Shown here one piece after another: positions 8,825 through 17,762 of a DNA stretch of 64,000 nt; the stretch's first letter is position 1, and each line of letters opens with the position of its first letter. The stretch lies in the NCBI RefSeq assembly GCF_000744705.1, contig NZ_JQML01000001.1, positions 3,544,017 to 3,608,016 on the forward strand, in the 5' to 3' direction. Origin of the DNA: Streptacidiphilus albus JL83 (GTDB taxonomy: Bacteria > Actinomycetota > Actinomycetes > Streptomycetales > Streptomycetaceae). Under the pieces are notes generated by a model that was not told the DNA's origin, ran no database searches, and saw only the letters and a program-made list of their open reading frames with translations. The translations under genes and the position numbers were made by a program.

Positions 8825-10003
8825 CTAGTAGACCGGCTTGTGCGGCTCGATCTGGTTGACCCAGCCGATGATGCCGCTGCCGACGTGGACGGCGTCGGCG
8901 AAGCCGGCCGAGTGCAGCACGGCCAGCACCTCGGCCGAGCGGGCGCCGGACTTGCAGTGCACGACGATCTTCTTGTCCTGCGGCATCCGCTCCAGCGCGT
9001 CACCCATCAGGAACTCGCCCTTGGGGATCAGCACGGCGCCGGGGATGCTGACGATCTCGTACTCGCCGGGCTCGCGGACGTCGACCAGGAAGATGTCCTC
9101 CTTGTCGTCCTGCCACTGCTTGAGCTGCTTGGGCGTGATGGTCGAGCCGATCGCCGCCGCCTGGGCCTCGTCACTGACGACGCCGCAGAAGGCGTCGTAG
9201 TCGATCAGGTCGGTGACGGTCGGGTTCTCGCCGCAGAGCACGCAGTCGGGGTCCTTGCGGACCTTGACCTGGCGGTACTGCATCTCCAGGGCGTCGTAGA
9301 TCATCAGCCGGCCGACCAGCGGCTCGCCGATGCCGGTCAGCAGCTTGATCGCCTCGGTGACCTGGACCGAGCCGATGGAGGCGCAGAGCACGCCCAGCAC
9401 GCCGCCCTCCGAGCAGGACGGAACCATGCCGGCCGGCGGGGCCTCGGGGTAGAGGCAGCGGTAGCAGGGGCCGTGCTCGGCCCAGAAGACGCTGGCCTGG
9501 CCGTCGAAGCGGTAGATCGAGCCCCAGACGTAGGGCTTGCCCAGCAGCACGGCCGCGTCGTTCACCAGGTAGCGGGTGGCGAAGTTGTCGGTGCCGTCCA
9601 CGATCAGGTCGTACTGGGCGAAGATCTCCTTGACGTTGTCCACGTCGAGGCGGGTCTCGTGCAGGACGACGTTGACGAAGGGGTTGATCTCCAGGACCGA
9701 GGCGCGGGCGGACTCGCCCTTGGACCGGCCGATGTCCGACTGGCCGTGGATGATCTGGCGCTGGAGGTTGGACTCGTCGACGGTGTCGAACTCGACGATG
9801 CCGAGGGTGCCGACACCTGCCGCGGCAAGGTACATCAGTGCGGGCGAGCCCAGGCCGCCGGCGCCCACGCAGAGCACCTTGGCGTTCTTCAGCCGCTTCT
9901 GCCCGGCCATCCCGACGTCCGGGATGATCAGGTGGCGGGAGTACCTGCGGACCTCGTCCACAGTGAGCTCAGCGGCCGGCTCGACCAGGGGTGGCAGCGA
10001 CAC
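8825..10003 (-). CDS. moeZ: MoeZ: adenylyltransferase/sulfurtransferase
   Basis: Seen: 392 residues from GTG 10003, with GGAG about 10 bases upstream. Residues 20-260 are a ThiF/MoeB/E1 domain with nucleotide motif GAGGLGS (47-53), a zinc pair CYRC and CVLC, and PSCSEGGVLG. Residues 290-392 are a rhodanese domain with the sulfur-carrying cysteine at 350 in HCKSGARS. Known: MoeZ adenylates the C-terminus of ubiquitin-like sulfur carriers (MoaD, CysO and others) and then transfers sulfur from the rhodanese cysteine, serving molybdopterin, cysteine and some secondary-metabolite pathways. The length equals the mycobacterial protein. Context: single gene, convergent with the upstream membrane-protein gene and not obviously operonic with the epimerase. 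Both catalytic cysteines are intact, so I expect full activity. Confidence 0.95.
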   Translation of the reverse strand: MSLPPLVEPAAELTVDEVRRYSRHLIIPDVGMAGQKRLKNAKVLCVGAGGLGSPALMYLAAAGVGTLGIVEFDTVDESNLQRQIIHGQSDIGRSKGESARASVLEINPFVNVVLHETRLDVDNVKEIFAQYDLIVDGTDNFATRYLVNDAAVLLGKPYVWGSIYRFDGQASVFWAEHGPCYRCLYPEAPPAGMVPSCSEGGVLGVLCASIGSVQVTEAIKLLTGIGEPLVGRLMIYDALEMQYRQVKVRKDPDCVLCGENPTVTDLIDYDAFCGVVSDEAQAAAIGSTITPKQLKQWQDDKEDIFLVDVREPGEYEIVSIPGAVLIPKGEFLMGDALERMPQDKKIVVHCKSGARSAEVLAVLHSAGFADAVHVGSGIIGWVNQIEPHKPVY

Positions 10004-10132
10004 GGGGGACTCCGGTGGTCGGTAACGTGTGACGGTTCTTCGGCCAACAGTGCCACGCCGTGCCCTATTCCAGGGCCCCTGGTCCGAGGTGCGAGACAGT
10101 CGCTGAGACACCGGCCCGCTGCGTCCCGACGG

Positions 10133-11044
10133 TCACACCCGGCAGGCGGTCTCCATCCAGATGTCCGCCAGCGACTCCTCCAGCGGGACCCGGGGACGCC
10201 AGCCCAGCCGCTCCCGGGCGGTGCGGATGTCGGCCTGGCGCCAGAGCACCTCGCCGGGGCGGTCGGTCCCGTCGGCGCCGGGGATCGGGCTGCGGCTCTC
10301 CTCCAGCAGCCGCCCCTCGAAGCCGGAGGCGCGGACCAGCAGATGGGCCGCGTCCCGCAGCCGGACGCCGGTCCCGCCGCCGATGTTGATCACACCGGTG
10401 GCGGCCGAGACGGCCGCCGACTGCACCGCGCGGGCGACGTCGCGAACGTCCACGAAGTCCCGGAAGGCGGACAGGTCGGCCGCGCGGACCTGCGGCTCAC
10501 CTCGCTCCAGCGCCCGGCGCAGCCCCTCGGAGAGCCGGCCGAAGAGCGATCCGGCCGGGACCCCGGGGCCGACCACGTCGAAGATCCGCAGCACCACCGC
10601 GTCCAGCCCGGAGGAGAGCGCCAGTTCGGTCCCGGCCAGCTTGGTGACCCCGTAGGGGCCGATCGGGCGCGGGTCGGCGGTCTCGGCGGTCGAGGTGCCG
10701 ATGGCCACCGGGCCGTACTCGGCGGCGGAGCCGACGTGGACCAGCCGGGCCGGGTCGTGGCTGCGCCGGATCGCCTCGCAGACCGTGGCGACGGCCTGGG
10801 TGTTGGCCCGGACCAGGTCGCGCGGGCTGCCGTAGGTCGCACCGGCGCAGTTGACCACCACCCGGGGCATCACCGCGTCCAGGAACCGGGCCAGCGCGCC
10901 GGGGCTGCCGGCCGCGAGGTCGAAGCGGATGTCGGCGGTGTCCCGCCGGCCCAGAACGGTCACCTGGAGTTCCGGGTCGGCGTAGAGGCGGTCGGCGACG
11001 CGGCGGCCGATGAATCCATCGGCCCCCAGCAGCAGCACCCTCAT
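10133..11044 (-). CDS. NAD-dependent epimerase/dehydratase (extended SDR)
   Basis: Seen: 303 residues from ATG 11044. The Rossmann motif GADGFIG is at residues 7-13, NCAG near 67, and the catalytic pair is in YGVTK, with an upstream Ser in HVGSAAEYG. Together these give the Ser-Tyr-Lys set of sugar-nucleotide epimerases and dehydratases. Known: members act on UDP- or GDP-sugars or deoxysugars; the substrate cannot be read from the sequence. Context: last gene of a three-gene minus-strand group with a membrane protein and a PelF-like glycosyltransferase, 109 bp after the membrane-protein gene. Inference: supplies or modifies a sugar nucleotide for an exopolysaccharide or glycoconjugate. Confidence 0.88.
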   Translation of the reverse strand: MRVLLLGADGFIGRRVADRLYADPELQVTVLGRRDTADIRFDLAAGSPGALARFLDAVMPRVVVNCAGATYGSPRDLVRANTQAVATVCEAIRRSHDPARLVHVGSAAEYGPVAIGTSTAETADPRPIGPYGVTKLAGTELALSSGLDAVVLRIFDVVGPGVPAGSLFGRLSEGLRRALERGEPQVRAADLSAFRDFVDVRDVARAVQSAAVSAATGVINIGGGTGVRLRDAAHLLVRASGFEGRLLEESRSPIPGADGTDRPGEVLWRQADIRTARERLGWRPRVPLEESLADIWMETACRV

Positions 11045-11153
11045 GATGCGGTCCTTCCTTGGACGGGCCCCTCGGGCCCGCGATGTCGCAGAGTCGGCAG
11101 ATCGTGGAGCAGGGCAATGGAGCTCGGGGTACGGGAGCTCCTGGTACGGGAGC

Positions 11154-12173
11154 TCAGGGGACCAGCAGGGGGCCCGGCCGCTGCGCCGTCCTGTGGGACC
11201 GGGGCCGGCGGAGCACCGTCCAGGCGTAGGGCAGCAGCGGCGCGGCGGTCAGGCCGCAGCCCCACAGCAGGGCCGGGCCGATGTCCGGTATGCCGGGACC
11301 GCCCAGGCACGCCGCCGCCACGCCCACGGCGGACAGCGTGCAGAGCAGCGCCGCCAGGGCGTCGCGCCGACGCCCGCACCGCCAGAGCAGCAGCGCGAGC
11401 AGCAGCACCAGTCCGGTGCAGCCCTGGGCGGCCCAGGCCTCCCCCGGGGACGCCGCGACGCCCGCGAGCACACCGCCGCCGAGGGTGGCCTGACGGCGGG
11501 TCAGCACCAGCGCGGCGAAGGTCGCGGCGGCCAGGGCGCTGAGGTAGAGGCCGACCGCGACCGGCAGCACCGGCCGCATCCGTTCTCGGAACTCCGAGGC
11601 GGAGCGGGCGGTGTCGAGATGGACCCAGCCGATGTGCCGGTACCAGCGGGCACACCACTCGGCCGCCCCCATGGCGCAGGCGGGGGCGGCAGCCAGGGCC
11701 GGATCGGCCCCGGGCCCGAACAGCACCAGGCCGAGCAGGGCGGCCACGCCGAGGGCGTAGCCCAGGACGGCGCCCCGGGGCTGGCTCCGGCCGGCCGTCA
11801 CGGCGGCGGCCAGGACCAGCAGCAGCCCGGCGGCGAGTTCGGCCCCCGGTTCGGCGGACGGCCCCAGCAGCCGCCCGGCGAGCCCGAGCAGCCCGCAGGG
11901 CAGCAGGTAGAGCAGCGCGGCGGCCCAGGCCGGGGCGGCCCGCCGGCGCCAGGGGTCCTCCGGCGCCAGGGCCGGCCGGGCGGCCGGCCGACGCGGCACC
12001 CGGGCGTACAGCTCGTCCGCCAGCGAGAAGACGTCGGCGTGCCGGTAGCGGGAGGCGGTGCCGGGACCGATGCCGGCCGCCTCCAGCTCGGCGGCGATCT
12101 CCAGCGGGTCCACCGCGCCCTCGCAGCAGAGCTGGTGACGCTCACGCAGGTCGTGGACGGGATCGGCGCTCAT
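11154..12173 (-). CDS. Multi-pass membrane protein of a glycosyltransferase cluster
   Basis: Seen: 339 residues from ATG 12173, with GGAGG 13 bases upstream. The first 50 residues are soluble (a DLRERHQLCCEGAVDPLEIA segment and an ADELYARV segment), then about eight hydrophobic helices from residue 60 to 325, with a basic C-terminus. No transporter or polymerase signature is recognisable. Context: the ATG overlaps the stop of the upstream glycosyltransferase frame (ATGA) if that gene is read with the frameshift corrected, a strong sign of translational coupling. The epimerase follows. Inference: partner of the glycosyltransferase in making or exporting a polysaccharide, as PelG or polymerase-like proteins are, but sequence similarity to those is not visible to me. 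Confidence 0.75.
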   Translation of the reverse strand: MSADPVHDLRERHQLCCEGAVDPLEIAAELEAAGIGPGTASRYRHADVFSLADELYARVPRRPAARPALAPEDPWRRRAAPAWAAALLYLLPCGLLGLAGRLLGPSAEPGAELAAGLLLVLAAAVTAGRSQPRGAVLGYALGVAALLGLVLFGPGADPALAAAPACAMGAAEWCARWYRHIGWVHLDTARSASEFRERMRPVLPVAVGLYLSALAAATFAALVLTRRQATLGGGVLAGVAASPGEAWAAQGCTGLVLLLALLLWRCGRRRDALAALLCTLSAVGVAAACLGGPGIPDIGPALLWGCGLTAAPLLPYAWTVLRRPRSHRTAQRPGPLLVP

Positions 12174-13920
12174 CCGGCACCCGCCTCCACCGGGACCGGC
12201 ACCCGCAACCGGCTCGCCCCGGCCCCGACCGGCACCGGCTCCGTGCGCTCCCCCTCCCGGTCGGCCGCGCTGCCGCTCCCCGGCCGGGGTCCGGCGGGCA
12301 GTCCGGGGCGCTGCCCAGCCAGTGGTCGGCGGAGCGGGCGAAGGGCTGCCGGGCGAGGGCGGCGAGCGGGGCGAGGTCCTCCGGCACCGGCACCGGCTCG
12401 GGGCCCGCACCGGGCCAGCGCGAGACCAGCTCCAGGTACAGCCCGCGGAAGGCCGACGCGGCCGGTTCGACCGCGTACAGCTCCTGGGCGCGCAGCCGCC
12501 CGGCGGTGCCCAGCCGGGAGCGGCGCTCGGGGTCGTCGAGCAGCGCGGCGCAGGCCGCCGCCAGCGCCAGCGGGTCCTCGGCCGGGACGAGCAGCCCGGT
12601 GGGGCCGACCACCTCGCGGGCCGCACCGACGTCGGTGGCGACCACCGGTCGGCCGCTGAGCATGGCCTCGGCGAGCAGCCGGGGCGGCACCCCGCGGGTG
12701 CCGGAGAAGACCAGCACGGTGCCCTGTTCGGCCCCGGTCCCGGGCGGCACCGCCCGGTCCGGGGAGGTGGCCGGGGAGGTGTCGGGGGCGCTGTCCGGAA
12801 AGCCGTCCGGGAACCGGACCGCGTCGGGCCGGTCCGGGAGCAGCCGGCGGGCCAGGTCGCGGCAGTGCTCCGCGTGGGCCAGGCCGCCGACCGGGACCTC
12901 CCCCTCGATCCGCAGCACCGCGTCGGGGATCTGCCCGCGCAGGGTCGCGAAGGCGTGGAGCATCGCCACCAGCCCGCCGTAGGGCTCTATCGGCCCGGAC
13001 CAGACCAGGGTGGGGAGGGCGGGTTCGGGCCCGGCCGGGGGCTCGCCCGCCCGCGCGGTGCCCTGGTAGACCACCCGGATCGACTCGGGGTCGGCGCCGC
13101 AGTGCAGCTGCCAGCGCCGGTCGTAGGCGCTGCCGGGGGTGATCAGGCCCGCCTGCCGGTAGCCCTCGGTCGCCAGCAGCCGGAAGAAGGCCAGCAGCAG
13201 CGCCCGCACCGGCCACCGGTAGGGGGCGGTGCGGTAGCCCCGGGCCCGTTCGCGCAGGTGCAGGCTGTGCTCGGTGATCAGCAGCGGGGTGCCGTGGTCG
13301 TGCTTGGCCAGCAGCCCGGGCAGCACCCCGAGACCGCCGTCGACGGCGTGGCAGAGGTCGGCCGCCGCCAGGGCGTCCCGGCCGTACCAAGGGGCGGACA
13401 GCGGTCTCAGGCAGCGTTCCAGCAGGTCGACGGCGACCAGGGCGTCACGGACCAGCGGCTCGCCGACGGATCCGGGGCCGATGGTGCCCCGGGCGCCCGG
13501 GGTCCGCCAGGCGGACTCGATCACGTCCAGGGCCGCGCCGGAGCGCAGCAGGGCCGGCAGCCCGCCGCCACGCCCGGCCTCGGCCAGCGCGTAGAGGGCG
13601 GGGCCGAAGCCACCGGTGGCGCCGGGCTCCACCAGTGAGCGGACCAGTTCGCGGTAGGCCGTCAGCGCCCGGCGGCGGCGCAGGCCGCGCAGCACTCCCC
13701 CGCTCAGCAGGCTGCCGAGCGGCCCTCCGGCCGGATCGGCGTGCCGGAGTCGGAGCAGCCGGGCCGGTGAGGGCTCGGGGAGCGGATCGTGCCGGGTGGC
13801 ACCCAGCGCGTACAACTCGAACTCGTGCTCGGGGAGCCCGCGGGTGAGTCGTTCGCACCAGCCGCCCTCGACACTCCGGGCAGTGGGGAAGGCACTCTCG
13901 GTGAGCAGGGCAATGCGCAT
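12170..13920 (-). CDS. PelF-like GT4 glycosyltransferase (DUF3492), apparent frameshift near the 3' end
   Basis: Seen: starts at ATG 13920 behind a perfect AGGAGG. The N-terminus MRIALLTESAF and GGWCERLTRGLPEHEFELYA are typical of the DUF3492 domain of PelF-type transferases. A GT4 domain follows (PTLVWSGPIEPYGG, LVFSGTRGVPPRLLAEAMLSGRPVVATDVGA-type loop, EVVGPTGLLVP). Near 12278-12289 the uncorrected frame turns Arg/Cys-rich and ends at 12142. One extra base in a C/G run there continues in a frame with near-perfect GC3 and stops at 12170, giving an ATGA overlap with the next gene. Known: PelF uses UDP-sugars to build exopolysaccharide. Inference: first gene of a small envelope-polysaccharide operon. 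The frameshift affects only about the last 40 residues, so the enzyme is probably functional. Confidence 0.8.
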
Positions 13921-14297
13921 GGAGACCTCCTGAGCTGTTTGGTGCGAGGGATCGGGCGGGGCGTAAGGCCGTACAGGCACTCGACGTGAGGGGCGGACCG
14001 ACGGGGCGGTCCGGATCGGATCCGTCCGGACCGGGGACCGCTCCGGTGAACGTCCCGACGTCTGTTCGGCCCGACGGACACGAAACTACGACCGGTGACT
14101 GACCATCAGTCGGCCATCCGGGTGCGTACCACCCGAAGGAGTGAAGCGGCGAAACCCTCGGCTTCCGGCGGCGTTACCCCGCCCGTCCCGGGCCCACGGC
14201 ACGGCCGGTAACCCCGCCGCCGTCCGCTCGTTCCCCCAGGGGACGTACCGGCCCCGGCCGACCGCGTCCGGCCCCGTACTTCCCCTGGAGGCTCACC
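13921..14297. other. Divergent intergenic region, no gene seen
   Basis: 377 bp between the glycosyltransferase (leftward) and the small lipoprotein gene (rightward). It must hold both promoters. No convincing -35/-10 pair, repeat or palindrome was identified. A less GC-rich patch lies at about 14080-14110. Confidence 0.6.
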
Positions 14298-14714
14298 ATG
14301 GACCGCAGCACCGGGCCCGGCCGGCTGCTCTTCCTGCTGGCGCTGGTCTGCGCGAGCGCACTGCCGACGGGCTGCGCCACCGCGGCCCGGAGCAGCCCGC
14401 CGACCGGCCCGGGGTCCCGCCCCGCCGCCCTCGCGCCCCCGGTCGCCGCGCGGACGGAGCTCCTGCCGGTGCCGACCGATCCCGTCCGCACCCTGGCGAC
14501 GGCCTACGGCCCGGCCGCGCCCCCGTCCCCGCAGCGGCCCCCGGCCGTGGTCAGGTACCCGCGCCCGCTGCCGGGGAGCCCGGCCGCGCCGCGCCGCGCG
14601 CGTCGGCGTCCGACCCGGGCCCTCGGGACCGCGCCCGGGCTGGCCGCGCTGTGCGCCCTGGCCGCGCGGTACCCGGGCTGGCCCCCGGCGGCCCGGCGGG
14701 CGACCGGCTGCTGA
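14298..14714 (+). CDS. Small putative lipoprotein, unknown function
   Basis: Seen: 138 residues from ATG 14298 with GGAGG 8 bases upstream. The N-terminus is basic, then a hydrophobic stretch and a lipobox SALPTGC at about residues 20-26. The middle is Pro/Ala-rich and low in complexity. The C-terminal 30 residues contain the short conserved-looking motif CALAARYPGW, which resembles the end of a family of small secreted Streptomyces proteins. Context: divergent from the polysaccharide genes and convergent with the hydrolase gene. The Arg-rich stretch around residues 95-110 has weaker codon bias than the ends, so an error in this part cannot be excluded. Function unknown. Confidence 0.6.
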   Translation: MDRSTGPGRLLFLLALVCASALPTGCATAARSSPPTGPGSRPAALAPPVAARTELLPVPTDPVRTLATAYGPAAPPSPQRPPAVVRYPRPLPGSPAAPRRARRRPTRALGTAPGLAALCALAARYPGWPPAARRATGC

Positions 14715-14762
14715 CCCGGCTCGCCGCCGCGCTGCGCCGCGCCGCCGCCGCTGCTTCCTGAC

Positions 14763-15764
14763 CTACTTCCTGACCGCCGCCACCGACTCGGCATCCGGGC
14801 CGGCGGCGCCCGGACCGCCTCCGGCCGTGGTCCTCCGGGTCGGGTCCGGCGCCGTGCCCGCCGCCTCCGCCAGCAGCGCCCGGACGTGCCCGGCGACCAG
14901 CTCGGGGAACTCCAGCATGGCGACATGCCCTGCCTCGGGCAGGACCAGCAGCCGGGAGTCGCGGAAGGCGAGCCCGGAGCGGCGGGCCATCCGGTAGGAG
15001 ACCAGCTTGTCCCGCAGCCCGTACACCAGCAGCACCGGCGCGACCACCTGCTCCGCCTGCTGCCACAGCGCCTGCGGACCGCGCTCGGTGTACGCCCGGA
15101 CGATGCCCCGCGCCGTGCGCACCAGCACGTCCATGGCATAGGGCAGCGCCATCCGTCGCTGGTACTCGGCGACCATCTCGGCCCGCCGCTCGGCGTCGAT
15201 CGCCCCGGGGTCGCCGTAGCAGAGGTCGAGCACCGCCTCGGTCTGCTGCTCGACCGGCTGGTTCCGGGTGAGCCGGCCGAAGAGCGCGGGCACCCCGGGC
15301 ATCGCCAGCAGCGCGGTCGGCAGCGCCGAGGCCTGCGGCGGGACCTCCGGCAGCGCCGGGGAGATCAGCGTGAGCGTCCGCACCAGGTCGGGCCGGAGCG
15401 CGGCCAGCCGGGTGGCCACCGCCCCGCCCAGCGAGTTCCCGAAGAGGTGGACCGGGCCGCGCCCGGACAGTTCCAGGTGGTCGACGACGGCCCGCATGTG
15501 GGCGTTGACCGAGAGGTCGCCGTCGTCCGGCGGCGGGGACTGTCCGAACCCGGGCAGGTCCACGGCCTGGCCGTCGACGTCCCCGGCCAACCGGTCCATC
15601 AGCAGCGTCCAGTTCTGCGAGGAGCCGCCCAGTCCGTGGACGAAGACGGCCGGCGGCAGACCCGCGCGCTCGGGCTCCATCGCCGCGACGGCCAGCGGGC
15701 TCCCGGGGACCGTCAGCGGGTACGGGCTGCGCACGGGTTCGGGGTGTTCCGGCAGAACGCTCAT
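14763..15764 (-). CDS. Alpha/beta-fold hydrolase
   Basis: Seen: 333 residues from ATG 15764. Oxyanion segment VFVHGLGGS, nucleophile elbow GNSLGG (Ser about residue 110), acid in YGLRDKL and histidine in AGHVAM make a complete catalytic triad. There is no signal peptide, so it is cytoplasmic. The last 25 residues are low complexity. Known: a lipase/esterase-like hydrolase gene occurs in the corresponding adnAB-moeZ-TetR region of mycobacteria. Start: no ribosome site, but a TACCAT -10 box lies 7 bases upstream of the ATG, suggesting a leaderless transcript. The substrate is not inferable. Divergent from the TetR gene, whose product might control it. Confidence 0.88.
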   Translation of the reverse strand: MSVLPEHPEPVRSPYPLTVPGSPLAVAAMEPERAGLPPAVFVHGLGGSSQNWTLLMDRLAGDVDGQAVDLPGFGQSPPPDDGDLSVNAHMRAVVDHLELSGRGPVHLFGNSLGGAVATRLAALRPDLVRTLTLISPALPEVPPQASALPTALLAMPGVPALFGRLTRNQPVEQQTEAVLDLCYGDPGAIDAERRAEMVAEYQRRMALPYAMDVLVRTARGIVRAYTERGPQALWQQAEQVVAPVLLVYGLRDKLVSYRMARRSGLAFRDSRLLVLPEAGHVAMLEFPELVAGHVRALLAEAAGTAPDPTRRTTAGGGPGAAGPDAESVAAVRK

Positions 15765-15771
15765 GGTGACG

Positions 15772-15777
15772 ATGGTA
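15772..15777 (-). promoter_or_regulatory. -10 box of probable leaderless promoter (hydrolase gene)
   Basis: TACCAT on the minus strand, 7 bases before the ATG, with no Shine-Dalgarno sequence between them. Confidence 0.5.
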
Positions 15778-15940
15778 GAACGGGCCGTGCCGCGCGGCCG
15801 GGAAGGGCCGCCACAGGCCCGCCACCGTGCCCGCCCGGGCGGCGCTCCGGCACCGCTCCGGCACGGCTCCGGAGCCGGCCCAGGGAACTGACGTTCTTTG
15901 CCTGGTATGCACCATGATCAGGCGTTATGCCCTGAGATGC

Positions 15941-15959
15941 GTTGTGGACTTTGCACAAC
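15941..15959. promoter_or_regulatory. Candidate TetR operator, GTTGTG-N7-CACAAC
   Basis: A perfect 6-bp inverted repeat with a 7-bp spacer in the divergent region between the hydrolase and TetR genes. Dimeric repressors of this family usually bind such palindromes near their own gene. Assignment to this TetR protein is inference. Confidence 0.45.
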
Positions 15960-16156
15960 ACTTGACCGAGACTTTCTACGAGCGACCTGGAGTCCGCAGG
16001 ATTACCGACAAGTAGGATGGTCCAGGAAGCACCACCCGCCTCGGCCTCGGCCACGCGCGGAGCTGGGACCGGGGGTGTCGCGGGGCTACCCGCACGGAAC
16101 CGTCACCGACCCGGCCCTTGCGTACCGGAGCCCCCCAACCGTGAGTGAGGAGCGCC

Positions 16157-16816
16157 GTGACGGCTGCCCAGGACACGGACGAGCGCCCGCGCACAGGCAA
16201 ACCGACGACGGGCCGCCTGCCCCGCAGCGCCCGCCGCAACCAGCTGCTGGGCGCGGCCCAGGAGGTCTTCGTCGCCCAGGGGTACCACGCTGCCGCGATG
16301 GACGACATCGCCGAGCGCGCCGGCGTCAGCAAGCCCGTGCTGTACCAGCACTTCCCGGGCAAGCTGGAGCTCTACCTCGCCCTCCTGGACCGGCACTGCG
16401 AGGCCCTGGTCGAGGCCATCCGCACGGCGCTGGAAGCGACCACGGACAACAAGCTCCGGGTACTGGCGACCACCAAGGCCTACTTCGACTTCGTGGGCGC
16501 CGAGTCCGGCGCGTTCCGGCTGGTCTTCGAGTCGGACCTGACCAACGAGAGCGCGGTGCGGGAGCGCGTCGAGAAGGTCACCCGGGAGACCGCCACCCTG
16601 GTCAGCAAGGTGATCGCGGAGGACACCGACCTCCCCGAGGACGAGGCCATGCTGCTCGCCGTGGGCGTCTGCGGCCTGTGCCAGATCACCGCGCGGTTCT
16701 GGCTGTCCCAGGGCCGGAGCATCCCCAGCGACGAGGCGGTCCGGCTGGTGTCCAGCCTCTCCTGGCGCGGACTGAAGGGCTTCCCGATGCACGGCGGCGA
16801 CCCGGCCGCGCACTGA
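16157..16816 (+). CDS. TetR-family transcriptional regulator
   Basis: Seen: 219 residues. The GTG at 16157 was chosen over one at 16145 because AGGAG (16149-16153) sits at the right distance. Residues 25-75 are the TetR helix-turn-helix (RNQLLGAAQEVFVAQGYH, MDDIAERAGVSKPVLYQHF). The C-terminal all-helical ligand domain has the ARFWLSQG segment. Known: the equivalent gene next to DUF3107 in mycobacteria (Rv3208) is also TetR-type; its ligand is not established as far as I know. Context: followed 130 bp downstream by DUF3107 on the same strand and divergent from a hydrolase. The palindrome at 15941-15959 is a candidate operator. Confidence 0.9.
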   Translation: MTAAQDTDERPRTGKPTTGRLPRSARRNQLLGAAQEVFVAQGYHAAAMDDIAERAGVSKPVLYQHFPGKLELYLALLDRHCEALVEAIRTALEATTDNKLRVLATTKAYFDFVGAESGAFRLVFESDLTNESAVRERVEKVTRETATLVSKVIAEDTDLPEDEAMLLAVGVCGLCQITARFWLSQGRSIPSDEAVRLVSSLSWRGLKGFPMHGGDPAAH

Positions 16817-16946
16817 GCGCCCGCTCCAACCTGCCCTGCCGGGCCCCGGCACGGCGCTCCGAAGCCGTAAGGTGGGCGCGTACGGCGCGGATCTTCCGCG
16901 CATGGATCACCAGCTACACGCCTTGAGGGGCCGGAGGGACGAAGCC

Positions 16947-17174
16947 GTGGAGGTCAAGATCGGCGTGCAGAACGCGGCTCGGGAGATCGTTCTCGAGAGC
17001 TCGCAGTCTGCCGAAGAGGTCGAGAGCGCGGTCGCCGCGGCGATCGACGGCAGCGCCAAGCTGCTGAAGCTCACGGACGAGCACGGCCGCAAGGTCCTGG
17101 TCCCGGCCGAGCGCCTCGCCTATGTGGAGATCGGCGAGCAGGCCGCGCGCAAGGTCGGCTTCGGCGCGATCTGA
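16947..17174 (+). CDS. DUF3107 small conserved actinobacterial protein
   Basis: Seen: 75 residues from GTG 16947, behind GGAGGG at 16933. The start MEVKIGVQNAAREIV, the acidic middle and the end GEQAARKVGFGAI are what I associate with DUF3107 (TB9.4/Rv3208A type). No membrane segment or catalytic motif is present. An in-frame start at 16872 lacks a ribosome site and would add an unrelated extension. Context: follows the TetR regulator and is closed by a strong terminator. Function unknown; the near-universal pairing with the TetR gene in actinobacteria suggests shared regulation. Confidence 0.9.
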   Translation: MEVKIGVQNAAREIVLESSQSAEEVESAVAAAIDGSAKLLKLTDEHGRKVLVPAERLAYVEIGEQAARKVGFGAI

Positions 17175-17198
17175 GGCGAGGTCCCGTACCCGCAGCCA

Positions 17199-17236
17199 AC
17201 GGCCCCGCACCCCTCGAACGGGGGGTGCGGGGCCGT
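17199..17236 (+). terminator. Intrinsic terminator after DUF3107
   Basis: 15-bp perfect stem (17199-17213 with 17222-17236) around an 8-base loop, starting 24 bp after the stop codon. Confidence 0.88.
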
Positions 17237-17435
17237 CGTCGTAGCGGACGCCCGCGCGAGTCGCCCGCCGGGTAAGGCCCAGGAGTGATTCCGTTCGGGA
17301 ACCCGATCCGGACGGTTCGCCGCCGCATGCCCAGGCGTCCACCTGGGTAGTTCCTGAGTGTGCGGCCCGGCAGGGCCGGCACGGCGACGGAGCACGCAGG
17401 GACGAACCGGTTGCGACCGGGAGGAGGCAGGGCCC

Positions 17436-17729
17436 GTGGCGCTGGACTTTCTGACCTTTGCCCTGGTGGGACTGGTCGTCGGAGCAGGAGCCGTGCTGCT
17501 GCTGCCCCAGCTCTTCCGTGCCCCGCGCACCCTCACCGTACTGACCGGAGTCGCCTCGGCGCTGCTCATCGGCGGTGTGGCCCGGATCATCCTGGGAACG
17601 GACCACCTGCTGTTCACCGCGCTGGTGTCACTGCTCGGCTCCGGCCTGCTGGTCTCCGTCCTGGCCCGGCCGGACCAGCGCCCGCGGCCGCATTCGCACG
17701 GGACCCACCGCCGCCCGCACCACGCCTGA
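17436..17729 (+). CDS. Small membrane protein, three predicted helices
   Basis: Seen: 97 residues. GTG 17436 is preceded by GGGAGGAGG at 17420-17428, which decides the start. Three hydrophobic segments (about residues 4-24, 30-50, 57-75) are followed by a His/Arg-rich tail (the last 18 residues hold several His and Arg). No family is recognised. Context: between DUF3107 and the convergent ferritin-like gene; a small hypothetical gene occupies the same place in mycobacteria. The basic cytoplasmic or periplasmic tail could bind metal or anionic lipid, but this is speculation. Confidence 0.75.
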   Translation: MALDFLTFALVGLVVGAGAVLLLPQLFRAPRTLTVLTGVASALLIGGVARIILGTDHLLFTALVSLLGSGLLVSVLARPDQRPRPHSHGTHRRPHHA

Positions 17730-17762
17730 GGCGCCACTGCCCGGAGCGCCGCGCCCGGAAGC

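Noticed and set aside
15827-16015. Small plus-strand frame ending just before the TetR promoter region
   Set aside because: Poor third-position GC bias, no ribosome site, and the sequence is better explained as the divergent regulatory region with the 15941-15959 palindrome.
16013-16018. TAGGAT as a -10 box for the TetR gene
   Set aside because: No acceptable -35 hexamer at 16-19 bp (TTGACC at 15962 is far too distant), so I could not support it as a promoter.
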